From NCBI GenBank assembly GCA_004297625.1, contig SCTY01000064.1:124001-188000 (forward strand): DNA of 64,000 bases, written 5' to 3'. This DNA comes from Betaproteobacteria bacterium. GTDB taxonomy: Bacteria; Pseudomonadota; Gammaproteobacteria; Burkholderiales; SG8-39. The number at the start of each line of letters is the position of its first letter. The stretch's first letter is position 1. Of this stretch, positions 9,422 through 17,662 are shown one piece after another. The notes beneath the pieces were generated by a model. That model was not told where the DNA came from. It saw nothing but the letters and a program-made list of their open reading frames with translations, and did no database searches. Both the position numbers and the translations under genes were made by a program.

Positions 9422-10487
9422 CCGCCTTCAGGCGCGCAACGACGATTTCGGCGTCGCCGTCTTTCAGCGTATCGGGGTTGATGACGATGCCCGTCCGGCC
9501 GCGGATTGCGACCTCGACGCGCGGGTCTCCGCCGGCAAGCCGCTCGACGATCTCATCGCGCCGGGAGCCTAACCCCTCTTCGTCGATTTCCACGACCACT
9601 TCCGGAAGCGGTTGAACCTTGAAGTTCGGAAATTGCCGCCTCACCTGCAATCCCGGCACGCCGCTCAGCTCGCTGACCAGCCAGGAGGTACGTGACTCGC
9701 AGCGCTCGCGTTGCTCTTTCTCGCCGCGCTCCAGATAGAACTCGACGGCCGCGAGGAGCCCGACCATCTCTTCTTTCCCCACTTTCATCGGGCGGCCGAT
9801 CGCATAGTTCGGGCTGCCGAGGAGCGCGCAGGCTTCGACGAGCTCCTTTTTCCCGACTATGAGCCCGGTATTCTGCGGCCCGCCCAGCGTCTTGCCGCCG
9901 CTGAAGAGCGCCAGGTCCGCCCCCATCTGCGTGAAAGCCCACAGGTTCGCCGCGGGAGGTATTTGAGCCGCGGCATCGACGATCACCGGAACCGCCCTCG
10001 CCTTCGCCACGGCCAACACCTTCTCCAGCGGCAGGAGGTTGGGGCCTTCATACGGACCTGCGAAATACAGAATGGCGGCGGTGTGCGGCCCGATGGCATC
10101 CTCCAGCTCCCAGAGATGCGTGGCGCGGTGCGCGCCGATCTCGACGAAGCGCGCCCCGGCCGTTCGCACGTTGTTGTCGTAGTGGTTTCGCTGGAAGCGG
10201 TGAATGACGATCTCGTTTTTCAGCTCCCCGGCGTCGCAAGGAAGCCTGGCGAGCTTCGCGGGATCCTTGCCCGCGATGCAGGCGCCGGCCGACAGCACGA
10301 GCCCGGCCGCGGCGCCGCTCGTCACATACGCGGCCTCGTTGCGGGTCAGCTCTGCGAGACGGGCGCCGATCTTCGCCTGAAGCTCGCTAATATCGAAGTA
10401 ATGCTGCGCGGCCCACGTCATCGCCTCGAGAACGTGGGGCGCCAGGATGGAGCCGCCGAGGCGCGTGAGGCGCGAATGCGCATTCAC
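9390..10487 (-). CDS. SelA/DgaE-like PLP-dependent enzyme
   Basis: A PLP fold-type I protein of at least 365 residues. The Schiff-base lysine is Lys199 in FSGGKTLGG, the pyridine-nitrogen aspartate is Asp171 in VIVDAAAQ, and GPQNTGL follows. This matches the SelA/D-glucosaminate-6-phosphate ammonia-lyase group, whose small members catalyse beta-elimination or similar reactions. The only usable start is GTG 10487, within the conserved LVNAHSRLTRLGG block. In-frame codons upstream (GDRLGICPL, back to a TAG) look like the true N-terminus but contain no ATG, GTG or TTG. The gene is either initiated at an unusual codon (ATT 10535 is possible) or slightly damaged. Confidence 0.82.
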   Translation of the reverse strand: MNAHSRLTRLGGSILAPHVLEAMTWAAQHYFDISELQAKIGARLAELTRNEAAYVTSGAAAGLVLSAGACIAGKDPAKLARLPCDAGELKNEIVIHRFQRNHYDNNVRTAGARFVEIGAHRATHLWELEDAIGPHTAAILYFAGPYEGPNLLPLEKVLAVAKARAVPVIVDAAAQIPPAANLWAFTQMGADLALFSGGKTLGGPQNTGLIVGKKELVEACALLGSPNYAIGRPMKVGKEEMVGLLAAVEFYLERGEKEQRERCESRTSWLVSELSGVPGLQVRRQFPNFKVQPLPEVVVEIDEEGLGSRRDEIVERLAGGDPRVEVAIRGRTGIVINPDTLKDGDAEIVVARLKAAIRVRARPRP

Positions 10488-10601
10488 GAGCGGGCAGATG
10501 CCAAGCCGGTCGCCGACGGGTTGGGTCTTCGTAATTTTTTGACGCTACAATAAATTGTTCCCCCGGGCAACCGGGCAGACGCGAGCGGAGGCGCGGCCAC
10601 G

Positions 10602-11993
10602 ATGAAAACCCAGCGGCACATCGACGACATCCTGGACTTCGCATCGCGGACCCGGTGGCCGGATGTGCCGGCGCAGACGCGGGCCCACGTGAAGTCGCTG
10701 CTGCTCGACTCGTTCACGGTCCTCCCGGCGGGCTACCGGGCAGTAGGGTGCCACGAAATACTCGATCTGCTCGGTCAGTGGCCCGCGAAGCGCGGCGCAT
10801 CAGTTCTCTTCAATACCCTCAAGCTTCCTCCCCCGACGGCCGCAATGGCGAACGCGACGCTGGCCGAAGCGTGGGACTTCGACGATACGCATGACGCGGC
10901 GATCGTCCATTGCATGTCGCCGGTGCTCTATGCCGCGCTTGCCGCGGCCGAGTGGTCGGCCGAGCCAGTCGACGGGCCGGAGTTCCTGTCTGCCGTCGCG
11001 GTGGGGCTCGAGGTGCTGGCGCGCCTCGGCATGGCCTGCACCAGCCCGTTGACCTGGACGAGAACCGCGACGCTTGGCGGCATCGGCGGCGCGCTCGCGG
11101 CGGTGCGGGTATCGAAAGGCAGCCGCGATGCATTGATCAACGCGGCAGGCATCGCTTATATGCAGGCGGCCGGAAACTCGCAAACCATCGTAGACGCAGC
11201 CACGGCCAAGAAGCTGCAGGTCGGATTCGCCGCGCGGGCCGCGGTCCTCGGAACTCTGCTTGCCGGGAAGGGGCTGACCGGTCCGAAGGACATCCTGGAA
11301 GGCAAGTACGGCTACTACGAGCTGTACGAGCGGGGGAAGCACACTCTCGATGCGGCGCTCGAGGGGCTTGGCGACAAGTGGGAGGTCGACAACATCAGCG
11401 TGAAGCCGTTCCCATGCGCGCGCGAGACGCATGCGCCCATCTTCGCCGCCCTCGACGCCCTGCAGGGCAGGAGACTGAAGCTGCAGGACATCGCGCGCGT
11501 CGTGGTCAGCGGGCCGGGCATCCTGCGCGATATATCGGGCAAGGGAACGGCAAAGGGCGGGGCGGCGGCGGTCGTCAGCGCCCACTTGAGCATTCCCTAT
11601 ACCGTGGCGGTGGTGCTCCTCGAAGGCGACCTTACGCTGCTCGACTTCACCGAAGCCCGTGTCGTGCAGCCGGAGCGCCAGGAGCTGGCGGCGGCGGTCG
11701 AGGTGGTCGCCGACGCGGCGCTTGCCTACAACGATCTTGCCCCGGCGCAGGTCAGCGTAACCCTGCGCCAGGGGGCTGTCCTTCGAGGCTCCTGCGGAAA
11801 ACTCGCAAAGGGCTTCGAATCTGCGCGCGACGCCTCGGTTATGGAGCGCAAGCGGCGCTCGTGCATAGGGATGTCCGAGCACCCGCGCACCGCCGAATGC
11901 CTGTCGGCCGCCGCCAAGCTGCTCGATGACGCGGAGCGGCAACGCGACTTTGCGAACGCGCTCGTCGAAACGCTGGCGGGAGCCCACTCATGA
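10602..11993 (+). CDS. MmgE/PrpD-family protein
   Basis: A 463-residue MmgE/PrpD-fold protein; the LLLDSF.V.P start, AWDFDDTHDAAIVH and KPFPCARETHAPIFAA segments are characteristic. The family includes 2-methylcitrate dehydratase, cis-aconitate decarboxylase and several isomerases or dehydratases acting on small polycarboxylates. The start at ATG 10602 has GGAGG 10 bases upstream. It overlaps the next gene by ATGA, heading a four-gene plus-strand operon with a quinone oxidoreductase, a PuuE-like hydrolase and an isochorismatase-fold hydrolase. A 2-methylcitrate role is unlikely since no prpC or prpB is near; a dehydratase step on an organic acid is the cautious reading. Confidence 0.88.
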   Translation: MKTQRHIDDILDFASRTRWPDVPAQTRAHVKSLLLDSFTVLPAGYRAVGCHEILDLLGQWPAKRGASVLFNTLKLPPPTAAMANATLAEAWDFDDTHDAAIVHCMSPVLYAALAAAEWSAEPVDGPEFLSAVAVGLEVLARLGMACTSPLTWTRTATLGGIGGALAAVRVSKGSRDALINAAGIAYMQAAGNSQTIVDAATAKKLQVGFAARAAVLGTLLAGKGLTGPKDILEGKYGYYELYERGKHTLDAALEGLGDKWEVDNISVKPFPCARETHAPIFAALDALQGRRLKLQDIARVVVSGPGILRDISGKGTAKGGAAAVVSAHLSIPYTVAVVLLEGDLTLLDFTEARVVQPERQELAAAVEVVADAALAYNDLAPAQVSVTLRQGAVLRGSCGKLAKGFESARDASVMERKRRSCIGMSEHPRTAECLSAAAKLLDDAERQRDFANALVETLAGAHS

Positions 11994-12982
11994 ATCGCAT
12001 GATCGGGCTCTACCGCTTCGGCGGCCCGGAGGTTCTGGAGCTCATGGAGGGCCCGGAGGTTCCGCCCGCTCGGGGCGAACTGCGTATCGTCCACACGGCC
12101 ATCGGCGTGAACTTCACCGACGTCCACGGGCGCCGAGGCGAGCATAAAGACCTGCTCGACCTGCCCAAGCCGCTGGTGCTCGGGATGGAAGCGGTTGGAA
12201 TCGTGGAGAGATCGGAAGACCCGAGGTTCGTACCTGGGGACCGCGTCGCCTACGCGTCGCGTCCTTTGGGCGCGTACGCGGATACGCGCAATTTCGCGGC
12301 CGAGCGCTGCGTGAAGCTGCCGGCAGGCCTGGCCGACGAGGCGGTCGCGGCGTGCTTCCTGAAAGGACTGACCGTCCAGATACTCACGCGCCGTGTTTTC
12401 GACGTAAAGGAAGGAATGTGGGCGGTGTTTCACTCCGCAGCGGGCGGCGTAGGAAGCGTCGCAGGCCAATGGCTTCGCGCGCGCGGTGTGCGCGCCATTG
12501 GCATCGTGGGCTCCGAAGAGAAGGCCCCGATCGCAAAGGAGAGCGGCTATGAGGCGGTGTTCGTGCGCGGGAGGGATGACTGGCCGGCGCGCGTGCGCGA
12601 GCTTACCGGCGGCGGCGCGTCGGTGGTCTATGACCCCGTCGGGCAGGCGACCTGGGACGGTTCGATCGCTTGCCTTGCGCGCCGGGGACACCTCGTGTGC
12701 TTCGGCAATTCGTCGGGACTCGTGCCCCCGTTCTCGGTGAACATGCTGCGCGATCGAGGAAGCCTTTCGGTGACGTGGGCGCGTTTTGGCGACTACGTCG
12801 GCACGCGTGCCGAGCTGGAAGCCTCGGCACGAGAGTTATTCGATGCACTACAGCAGGGTGCCGTACGCCCGAAGTTGCAACGAACCTTGCCGCTGGAGCA
12901 GGCGGCGGACGCGCACCGCCTGCTCGAAAGTGGTCAGACAACCGGCTCGCTGGTGCTTACGCCGCGCGCCAAACCACATTAA
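11990..12982 (+). CDS. Quinone oxidoreductase-like zinc-independent MDR dehydrogenase
   Basis: A 330-residue medium-chain dehydrogenase/reductase of the NADPH:quinone oxidoreductase (Qor) type. The N-terminal GroES-like domain lacks the structural-zinc cysteine cluster, and the nucleotide motif AAGGVGSVAGQ lies at 150-160. Qor-type enzymes reduce quinones or activated double bonds with NADPH. The start overlaps the PrpD-like gene stop (ATGA), and it is 11 bases from the next gene, so it is a firm operon member. The specific enone substrate is not deducible. A similar but distinct Qor-like gene lies at 53147. Confidence 0.9.
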   Translation: MNRMIGLYRFGGPEVLELMEGPEVPPARGELRIVHTAIGVNFTDVHGRRGEHKDLLDLPKPLVLGMEAVGIVERSEDPRFVPGDRVAYASRPLGAYADTRNFAAERCVKLPAGLADEAVAACFLKGLTVQILTRRVFDVKEGMWAVFHSAAGGVGSVAGQWLRARGVRAIGIVGSEEKAPIAKESGYEAVFVRGRDDWPARVRELTGGGASVVYDPVGQATWDGSIACLARRGHLVCFGNSSGLVPPFSVNMLRDRGSLSVTWARFGDYVGTRAELEASARELFDALQQGAVRPKLQRTLPLEQAADAHRLLESGQTTGSLVLTPRAKPH

Positions 12983-12993
12983 AGGTACGACGC

Positions 12994-13875
12994 ATGCCGA
13001 ATCCCCGCGTGCCCTATGCCCTTGCGGATGAGCGACGCCCGCTTGCCCCGCCGCAAGGCAGGGGGGTGATCGTTCACCTCGCCGTCAACATCGAGACTTG
13101 GCCCTTCGATCAGCCCATGCCGCGCAAGCTGCTGCCTGGGCCGCACGGGGTCGACTCGCTCCCGGACGTGCCGAACTTCTCCTGGGTCGAATACGGCCTG
13201 CGCGCCGGCATGCCGCGCCTTTTCGACTTGTTCGGCGAGCGCAACATCCCCGTCAGCGCGGTGATGAACGCGCGTATCTGCGACGACTATCCGCAGCTCG
13301 CCGAGAGGGTAGCCAAAGCAGGCTGGGAAATCATCGGCCACGGCTTGACGCAGCGCGCGTTGCAAAGCGACGGCAAGGAGGCCGAGCTGATCGAGGCGTG
13401 TCTCGACCGCGTCAATACGTTCTACGGCAAGCGGCCACGCGGGTGGCTTGGACCCGGCCTGAAGGAGACGGCGGACACGCCGGATATCCTCAAGGCCGCG
13501 GGCATCGATTACGTATGCGACTGGGTACTCGATGACCTGCCGGACTGGATGATCACCAAGCACGGCCCGCTGATTTGCGTTCCTTATACCCTGGAGATCA
13601 ACGACGTCCCGATCTTCGCAATCCAGCAGCACTCGTCCGACGAGATCTATCGCCGTTTTCGCGACACCATCGAATGCTTCGGCGAAGAGGCGAAGAAGCA
13701 ACCACGCATCCTTACTATCGCGCTCCACCCGCATCTGATTGCGGTGCCTCACCGCATCGCCTACCTGCGGCGCATGATTGACGAGCTCAAATCGCGCTCG
13801 GACACCGTATTTATGACTGGCGCCCAGATCGCTGACTGGTTCGTCGCTGCGGATGCAGGCGAGAAAAGACGATGA
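12994..13875 (+). CDS. Polysaccharide deacetylase-fold protein, PuuE-like (copy 1)
   Basis: A 293-residue NodB-fold protein. The start at ATG 12994 follows AAAGGT; upstream in-frame codons are shadow of the oxidoreductase. The first NodB motif is NIE (32-34) rather than the Asp-Asp pair, and the second is GHGLTQ (115-120), so the second metal-binding His of HxxxH is absent. The late motif HPHLIAVPHR (245-254) resembles the HPxxIGxPxR segment of the metal-independent allantoinase PuuE. This supports a cyclic amide (hydantoin-like) ring opener over a sugar deacetylase. It overlaps the isochorismatase-fold gene by ATGA. A clear paralogue is at 29456. Confidence 0.85.
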   Translation: MPNPRVPYALADERRPLAPPQGRGVIVHLAVNIETWPFDQPMPRKLLPGPHGVDSLPDVPNFSWVEYGLRAGMPRLFDLFGERNIPVSAVMNARICDDYPQLAERVAKAGWEIIGHGLTQRALQSDGKEAELIEACLDRVNTFYGKRPRGWLGPGLKETADTPDILKAAGIDYVCDWVLDDLPDWMITKHGPLICVPYTLEINDVPIFAIQQHSSDEIYRRFRDTIECFGEEAKKQPRILTIALHPHLIAVPHRIAYLRRMIDELKSRSDTVFMTGAQIADWFVAADAGEKRR

Positions 13876-14552
13876 CTACCGAGCCCGTAATGCTTGAAAC
13901 GTTGCGCGAGCGCGTCACTCCGCAGCACACGGCGCTCCTCATCATTGACATGCAGAAGGACTTCTGCGTCGAAGGCATGGGAGCGTCGCGCCGCCCCGGC
14001 CGCGACCTGTCGCGCACCCGAGCGATAATTCCCGATTTGGTGAGGCTGCGCCAAGCCGCCAGAGAGAGCGGCGCGCTGGTAGCCCATATCGGGTTCTTAA
14101 CCCTTCCGAACCACCTAAGCGACGGCGGGCCGTGGTTGTCGCAACGGCGCCGCGCTACGTATGCCAGCGATTCCTTTGCCATGGCCAACAGCGGGGGCGC
14201 GGAGTTCATTTCCGAGCTGAGCCCGCAGGACGGAGAAGTTACGATTCACAAGCATCGCTATTCAGGATTTAAGGGCACTGACCTTGACATGATCCTGCGG
14301 GCGCAGGACATCCGCACCTGCATAGTTACCGGCGTGTCCACCAACGTATGCGTCGAGTCCACGCTTCGGGATGCCTTCGAGCATGGCTACTACGTCGTAG
14401 TACCGGGCGATGGGACCGCGTCATGGAGCAAGGAGCTGGGCGAAGGCACGCTGCAGAACGTTACCCACCGTTTCGGTCTGGTTACCACCGTGGATGAAAT
14501 CCTTGCCATATGGCGTAGCCATGGCGCCTTCGCTCCTCGCGCCGCTGCCTGA
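13872..14552 (+). CDS. Isochorismatase-family cysteine hydrolase (carbamoylsarcosinase/RutB-like)
   Basis: A 226-residue cysteine hydrolase. The catalytic triad is Asp26 (IIDMQKDF), Lys127 (HKHRYSGF) and Cys160 in GVSTNVCVEST, followed by RDAFEHGY. This family includes N-carbamoylsarcosine amidohydrolase, ureidoacrylate hydrolase RutB and biuret hydrolase, all of which attack N-carbamoyl or related amide groups. It is ATGA-coupled to the PuuE-like gene, whose expected product is an N-carbamoyl compound, so a ring-opening plus decarbamoylation pair is the natural hypothesis. It ends the operon; the next gene is convergent and 15 bases away. Confidence 0.9.
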   Translation: MTTEPVMLETLRERVTPQHTALLIIDMQKDFCVEGMGASRRPGRDLSRTRAIIPDLVRLRQAARESGALVAHIGFLTLPNHLSDGGPWLSQRRRATYASDSFAMANSGGAEFISELSPQDGEVTIHKHRYSGFKGTDLDMILRAQDIRTCIVTGVSTNVCVESTLRDAFEHGYYVVVPGDGTASWSKELGEGTLQNVTHRFGLVTTVDEILAIWRSHGAFAPRAAA

Positions 14553-14567
14553 TACAGCAATTCCCGC

Positions 14568-15536
14568 CTAGGATTTTTTTCGCTGCTCCGCCTTGATGAA
14601 CGCCGGCGTCGGATCGACTTCCTCGTCCGGCAGGTCGAGCTTGTACATCTTGCGGAACGTAGGATCGTCCTCGAGCTTCAGAGCTTTGAGCGCATTCTTA
14701 TAAAGGATGCGGTTCAAGACTTCGCGCTTCCACGGCAGGGAAAAGAAGAAGCGGATGTAGTCTTTCAAGTCAAACAGCGGATAAGCGCTGCCGAAGACGA
14801 AACGGTCGGCGATTCCGTAATTTCCGAAGTATGCGCGGTAGTTCTCATTGATGGCTTCGATCCACTCTGCCTTACCGAACATGCGGAGATAGACGTCGGG
14901 CGAGAGATAAATGTTGTCCCTTCGCGTCGCGACCGTAATGATCTCCCTGACGTACGGATAGTGCCCGTGGCCGCAGATGATGCGCAGATCGGGGAAATCC
15001 TCGGTGACTCGCTCGATATGCACCGGGTTCGCATAATCGATGTTCTTGCCTCCCAGCGGGCCCGAGGTCTGCGGAATCAAAGTCAGGTCGAGCTTGACGC
15101 ATTCCTCGTAGATCGGCCAAAGCCGCTTGTCGTCAAGGTCGCATCCCGGCGAACGACCCGGCTCAATGAACACTGCGCGCAGACCCAGCTTCGCGCAGCG
15201 CCGAAGCTCTGCAATGGGATCATGGTAGACGCCGCCCGCGTCGATGCCGGCACAGCCGATGAACTTGCCCCAATGGCGCTTCTGCACCTCCGCCATCATG
15301 TCGTTTGAGGTCGTCCTGTCCGGGAGCTGCTTGTAGCCAAGCTTCATTCCCGGGTTATTGCCGGAAACGGATACGGCGGTCGTCACGCCCGCCTCGCCGA
15401 CTTCCGCGAAGAACTTCTCCTCCGTTCCATCCTTGAAGGCGTCGATCCGCCCGAACATGCCCGACTTTTGCGTCTGCGTCCGGAAGTAGTCGGAGCCTTC
15501 CTTGGTGGTGAGGCGACAGCGAACATCAATGATCAT
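14568..15536 (-). CDS. Amidohydrolase-related TIM-barrel protein with altered metal site
   Basis: A 322-residue member of the amidohydrolase-2 (COG2159) group. The fold signatures are present (ICGHGHYPYV, a C-terminal FGSAYP block), but the N-terminal metal motif HxH is replaced by RxR (IIDVRCRLT), and the catalytic Asp of the usual GSDxP block is Ala (GSAYP). Active relatives use HxH plus Asp to bind a metal and hydrolyse or decarboxylate. This protein may therefore be metal-free, non-catalytic or mechanistically different. The start at 15536 has AGAGGACAAGAA just before it. It stands alone on the minus strand, back to back with the transporter operon at 15797. Confidence 0.83.
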   Translation of the reverse strand: MIIDVRCRLTTKEGSDYFRTQTQKSGMFGRIDAFKDGTEEKFFAEVGEAGVTTAVSVSGNNPGMKLGYKQLPDRTTSNDMMAEVQKRHWGKFIGCAGIDAGGVYHDPIAELRRCAKLGLRAVFIEPGRSPGCDLDDKRLWPIYEECVKLDLTLIPQTSGPLGGKNIDYANPVHIERVTEDFPDLRIICGHGHYPYVREIITVATRRDNIYLSPDVYLRMFGKAEWIEAINENYRAYFGNYGIADRFVFGSAYPLFDLKDYIRFFFSLPWKREVLNRILYKNALKALKLEDDPTFRKMYKLDLPDEEVDPTPAFIKAEQRKKS

Positions 15537-15717
15537 TTCTTGTCCTCTTTGCGTTGGGGTGGTGGCTCAGGCCATCAAGCGAACCGATTGACATGCATCC
15601 GGCTCGCCCGAGCGCGTGAATCATACCGCTCGTTGTGTTGCCGAGGTTCGGGCCGGGAATTCTTGATTTGCGCGCCGCCGCAAAGAGCGCGGCAATGCTT
15701 GAGTTGAGTTACCGTGA

Positions 15718-15763
15718 GATACAGAGCGTATCGCTTGACCGCCTGTGCACCGTAGACTATAAG
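15718..15763 (+). promoter_or_regulatory. Sigma70-type promoter with adjacent inverted repeat
   Basis: TTGACC (15735-15740) and TATAAG (15758-15763) are separated by exactly 17 bases, close to the sigma70 consensus, and lie 34 bases upstream of the binding-protein start at 15797. Just upstream is the inverted repeat GATAC-N5-GTATC (15718-15732), which touches the -35 box and could be an operator. Expected transcription starts near 15770. Confidence 0.65.
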
Positions 15764-15796
15764 GTCTCGACTTTTTCCTACGTGAAGGTACACAAA

Positions 15797-16786
15797 ATGA
15801 AACGCATAAGCCTGCGGTCGTTCGTTATCTTCGCGATACTGTCACTCGGCTTTAGTCCCGGTGGTCTATTGGCCGCCGATCCAGTCAAAGTTCGAGTCGC
15901 CTACATCAACAACATTCAATCTGCGGTGCTGGCTCACATAAAGACGCTCGCCAAGGAACAGAATCTGGATATCGAGCTTATACCGTTCACGCGCTATCCT
16001 GACGTTCAGAAAGCGCTCGCCGTCAACAGCGTCGACTTGGGACCTATAGCTCCGAACGGTATTCCTGCCGCTGTCGCCCAGGGCGATCGCAATGTCGTCG
16101 CCGTAATGGACCTCGTGTACGGAGGCGATGCCGTAATCGTCCGCAAGGGCGTGAATGTCCAGAAGTTCAGCGATCTGAAGGGGAAGCGGATTGGCGTAGC
16201 TGAAGGCGGCATCGCCTGGATCATGTTTGTGATGTTGCTGGAAAAGAACGGCATGTCCTACGCCGATATCCAGCCGGCTAACTTTTCCAGTGCCACCGAC
16301 ATGCTTAATGCTCTCAAACGCAGCGATACGGACGCAGTCAACTTGTGGGAGCCTTTCGTGACCGAGGCACTTGCCGAAGGCTACGCCTACATGCCGCGCG
16401 GCGTAGATTTCCGGGATACTGCGCTAGGCGCCATGAACGGCATACTCGGAGCGAGCAAGGCGTTTGCAAATAAGCAACCGGATGCTCTCGTAGGCGCAAT
16501 CCGGCTTGTCCTGAAGGCCGAACAGCAACTAGAGAAGGACCGAAAGCTCTGGATCAGCATCGTCCGTGGTTACAGCAAGCTTAACGACGACATACTCCAA
16601 CGCTCGCTCGCCGGCATCCGCTATGCTGGACCGCATTTGAGTCGCACAAAGCTGGATGCCACGGCAACGTTCCTCTTCAAGGCGGGGATCGCGAAGAACG
16701 ACGTGACGGGAAAGCTGGGAGATACCGTCGATCCTCGTTTTTTGGCACGCGCTGCGGGCAAGAGCGAGGCCGAAGTCCTGCAATAG
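15797..16786 (+). CDS. NitT/TauT-type ABC transporter substrate-binding protein (copy A)
   Basis: A 329-residue periplasmic binding protein with an N-terminal Sec signal (about residues 1-26, ending GGLLAA). The sequence VRVAYINN, PFTRYPDVQKAL and LKGKRIGVAEGG resemble the NMT1/SsuA-like group that feeds nitrate, taurine, sulfonate or pyrimidine-precursor importers. The start ATG 15797 has GAAGGT 8 bases upstream. Permease and ATPase genes follow on the same strand. A strikingly similar binding protein (18483-19448, opposite strand) aligns without gaps over the mature chain. The solute is unknown. Confidence 0.9.
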   Translation: MKRISLRSFVIFAILSLGFSPGGLLAADPVKVRVAYINNIQSAVLAHIKTLAKEQNLDIELIPFTRYPDVQKALAVNSVDLGPIAPNGIPAAVAQGDRNVVAVMDLVYGGDAVIVRKGVNVQKFSDLKGKRIGVAEGGIAWIMFVMLLEKNGMSYADIQPANFSSATDMLNALKRSDTDAVNLWEPFVTEALAEGYAYMPRGVDFRDTALGAMNGILGASKAFANKQPDALVGAIRLVLKAEQQLEKDRKLWISIVRGYSKLNDDILQRSLAGIRYAGPHLSRTKLDATATFLFKAGIAKNDVTGKLGDTVDPRFLARAAGKSEAEVLQ

Positions 16787-16807
16787 CGCGTAGCCGAGTT
16801 TTTCACG

Positions 16808-17662
16808 GTGCAACGCAGCCGGGCGGAAGCCGCGCAAAGGGAAGCAATCGCAGCGACGTTTCCTCGTAAATCCTGGCTCGATCATCTTCGCGTGCAGATG
16901 CTGGCCATAGTGCTGCCGGTTCTGCTGCTCGCGTTGTGGACCTTCAGCAGCACGCAGCACATCTTCGGCGCGGGGCTGCTGCCGACGCCGATGGAATCCG
17001 CCGAGACTTACATCGACTGGATTGCAGGCAAGTCGCGCGGTCTTGTAGATCCATTCAGCGGCACCTGGGCGCGAAACGTGGCCGCCAGCTTCTTGCGGGT
17101 CGTGATCGGCGTATCGTTCGCTGCTTTGATCGGCATCATTCTCGGGATTCTCATTGGCCGCAGCCGCGCGGTCGAGCTTCTCTTCGATCCGACTATCCAG
17201 GGCATTCGCCCGGTCCCGGTTACGGCGTGGGTGCCGTTTACTCTAATCTTCTTTGGCATCAGCCCGGCCGCGGCCATATCGCTGATCTTCATAGCGGCTT
17301 TCTTTCCGATTCTCGTAAATACGACCGCTGGCGCACAACACGTTTCGGTTGCGATGCTTCGTGCGGCACGAATGCTTGGAGCATCCGAAGCTTATCTATT
17401 GCGCCGCGTGGTATTGCCTTCCGCACTTCCGCAAATCTTCACCGGATTGCGGCTGGGAATCGGCATGGGATGGGTCGCAGTGATCGTCGCGGAAATGATC
17501 GGCGTGAAGTCCGGTCTCGGCTACATCCTTTGGCAGGCGTATTACTGGAACCGCATGGATATGCTTATCTGCACGGTGTTTACGATAGGTGTTCTGGGAT
17601 TTGTTTCCGACCGGATCGTCTATGTCTACGCCCGCAGGAAATTTTTCTGGGCCTCCCGTTAA
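16808..17662 (+). CDS. NitT/TauT-type ABC transporter permease
   Basis: A 284-residue inner-membrane permease with about six transmembrane segments and a GTG start. The EAA-type cytoplasmic loop is seen around AARMLGASEAYLLRRVVLPSALP, with the following GLRLGIGMGWVAVI typical of SsuC/TauC-like subunits. It forms the channel of the importer with the preceding binding protein (21 bases upstream) and the following ATPase, whose ATG overlaps this gene's TAA. Confidence 0.92.
   Translation: MQRSRAEAAQREAIAATFPRKSWLDHLRVQMLAIVLPVLLLALWTFSSTQHIFGAGLLPTPMESAETYIDWIAGKSRGLVDPFSGTWARNVAASFLRVVIGVSFAALIGIILGILIGRSRAVELLFDPTIQGIRPVPVTAWVPFTLIFFGISPAAAISLIFIAAFFPILVNTTAGAQHVSVAMLRAARMLGASEAYLLRRVVLPSALPQIFTGLRLGIGMGWVAVIVAEMIGVKSGLGYILWQAYYWNRMDMLICTVFTIGVLGFVSDRIVYVYARRKFFWASR

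Noticed and set aside
10538..10555. TACAAT as -10 box for the 10602 operon
   Set aside because: TACAAT is present, but no good -35 at 16-18 bases; TTGGGT at 19 bases is too weak to call.
10754..10762. CGAAATACT, a possible third ECF -10 box
   Set aside because: It lies inside the MmgE/PrpD coding sequence and has no GTAAC box at the right distance upstream.
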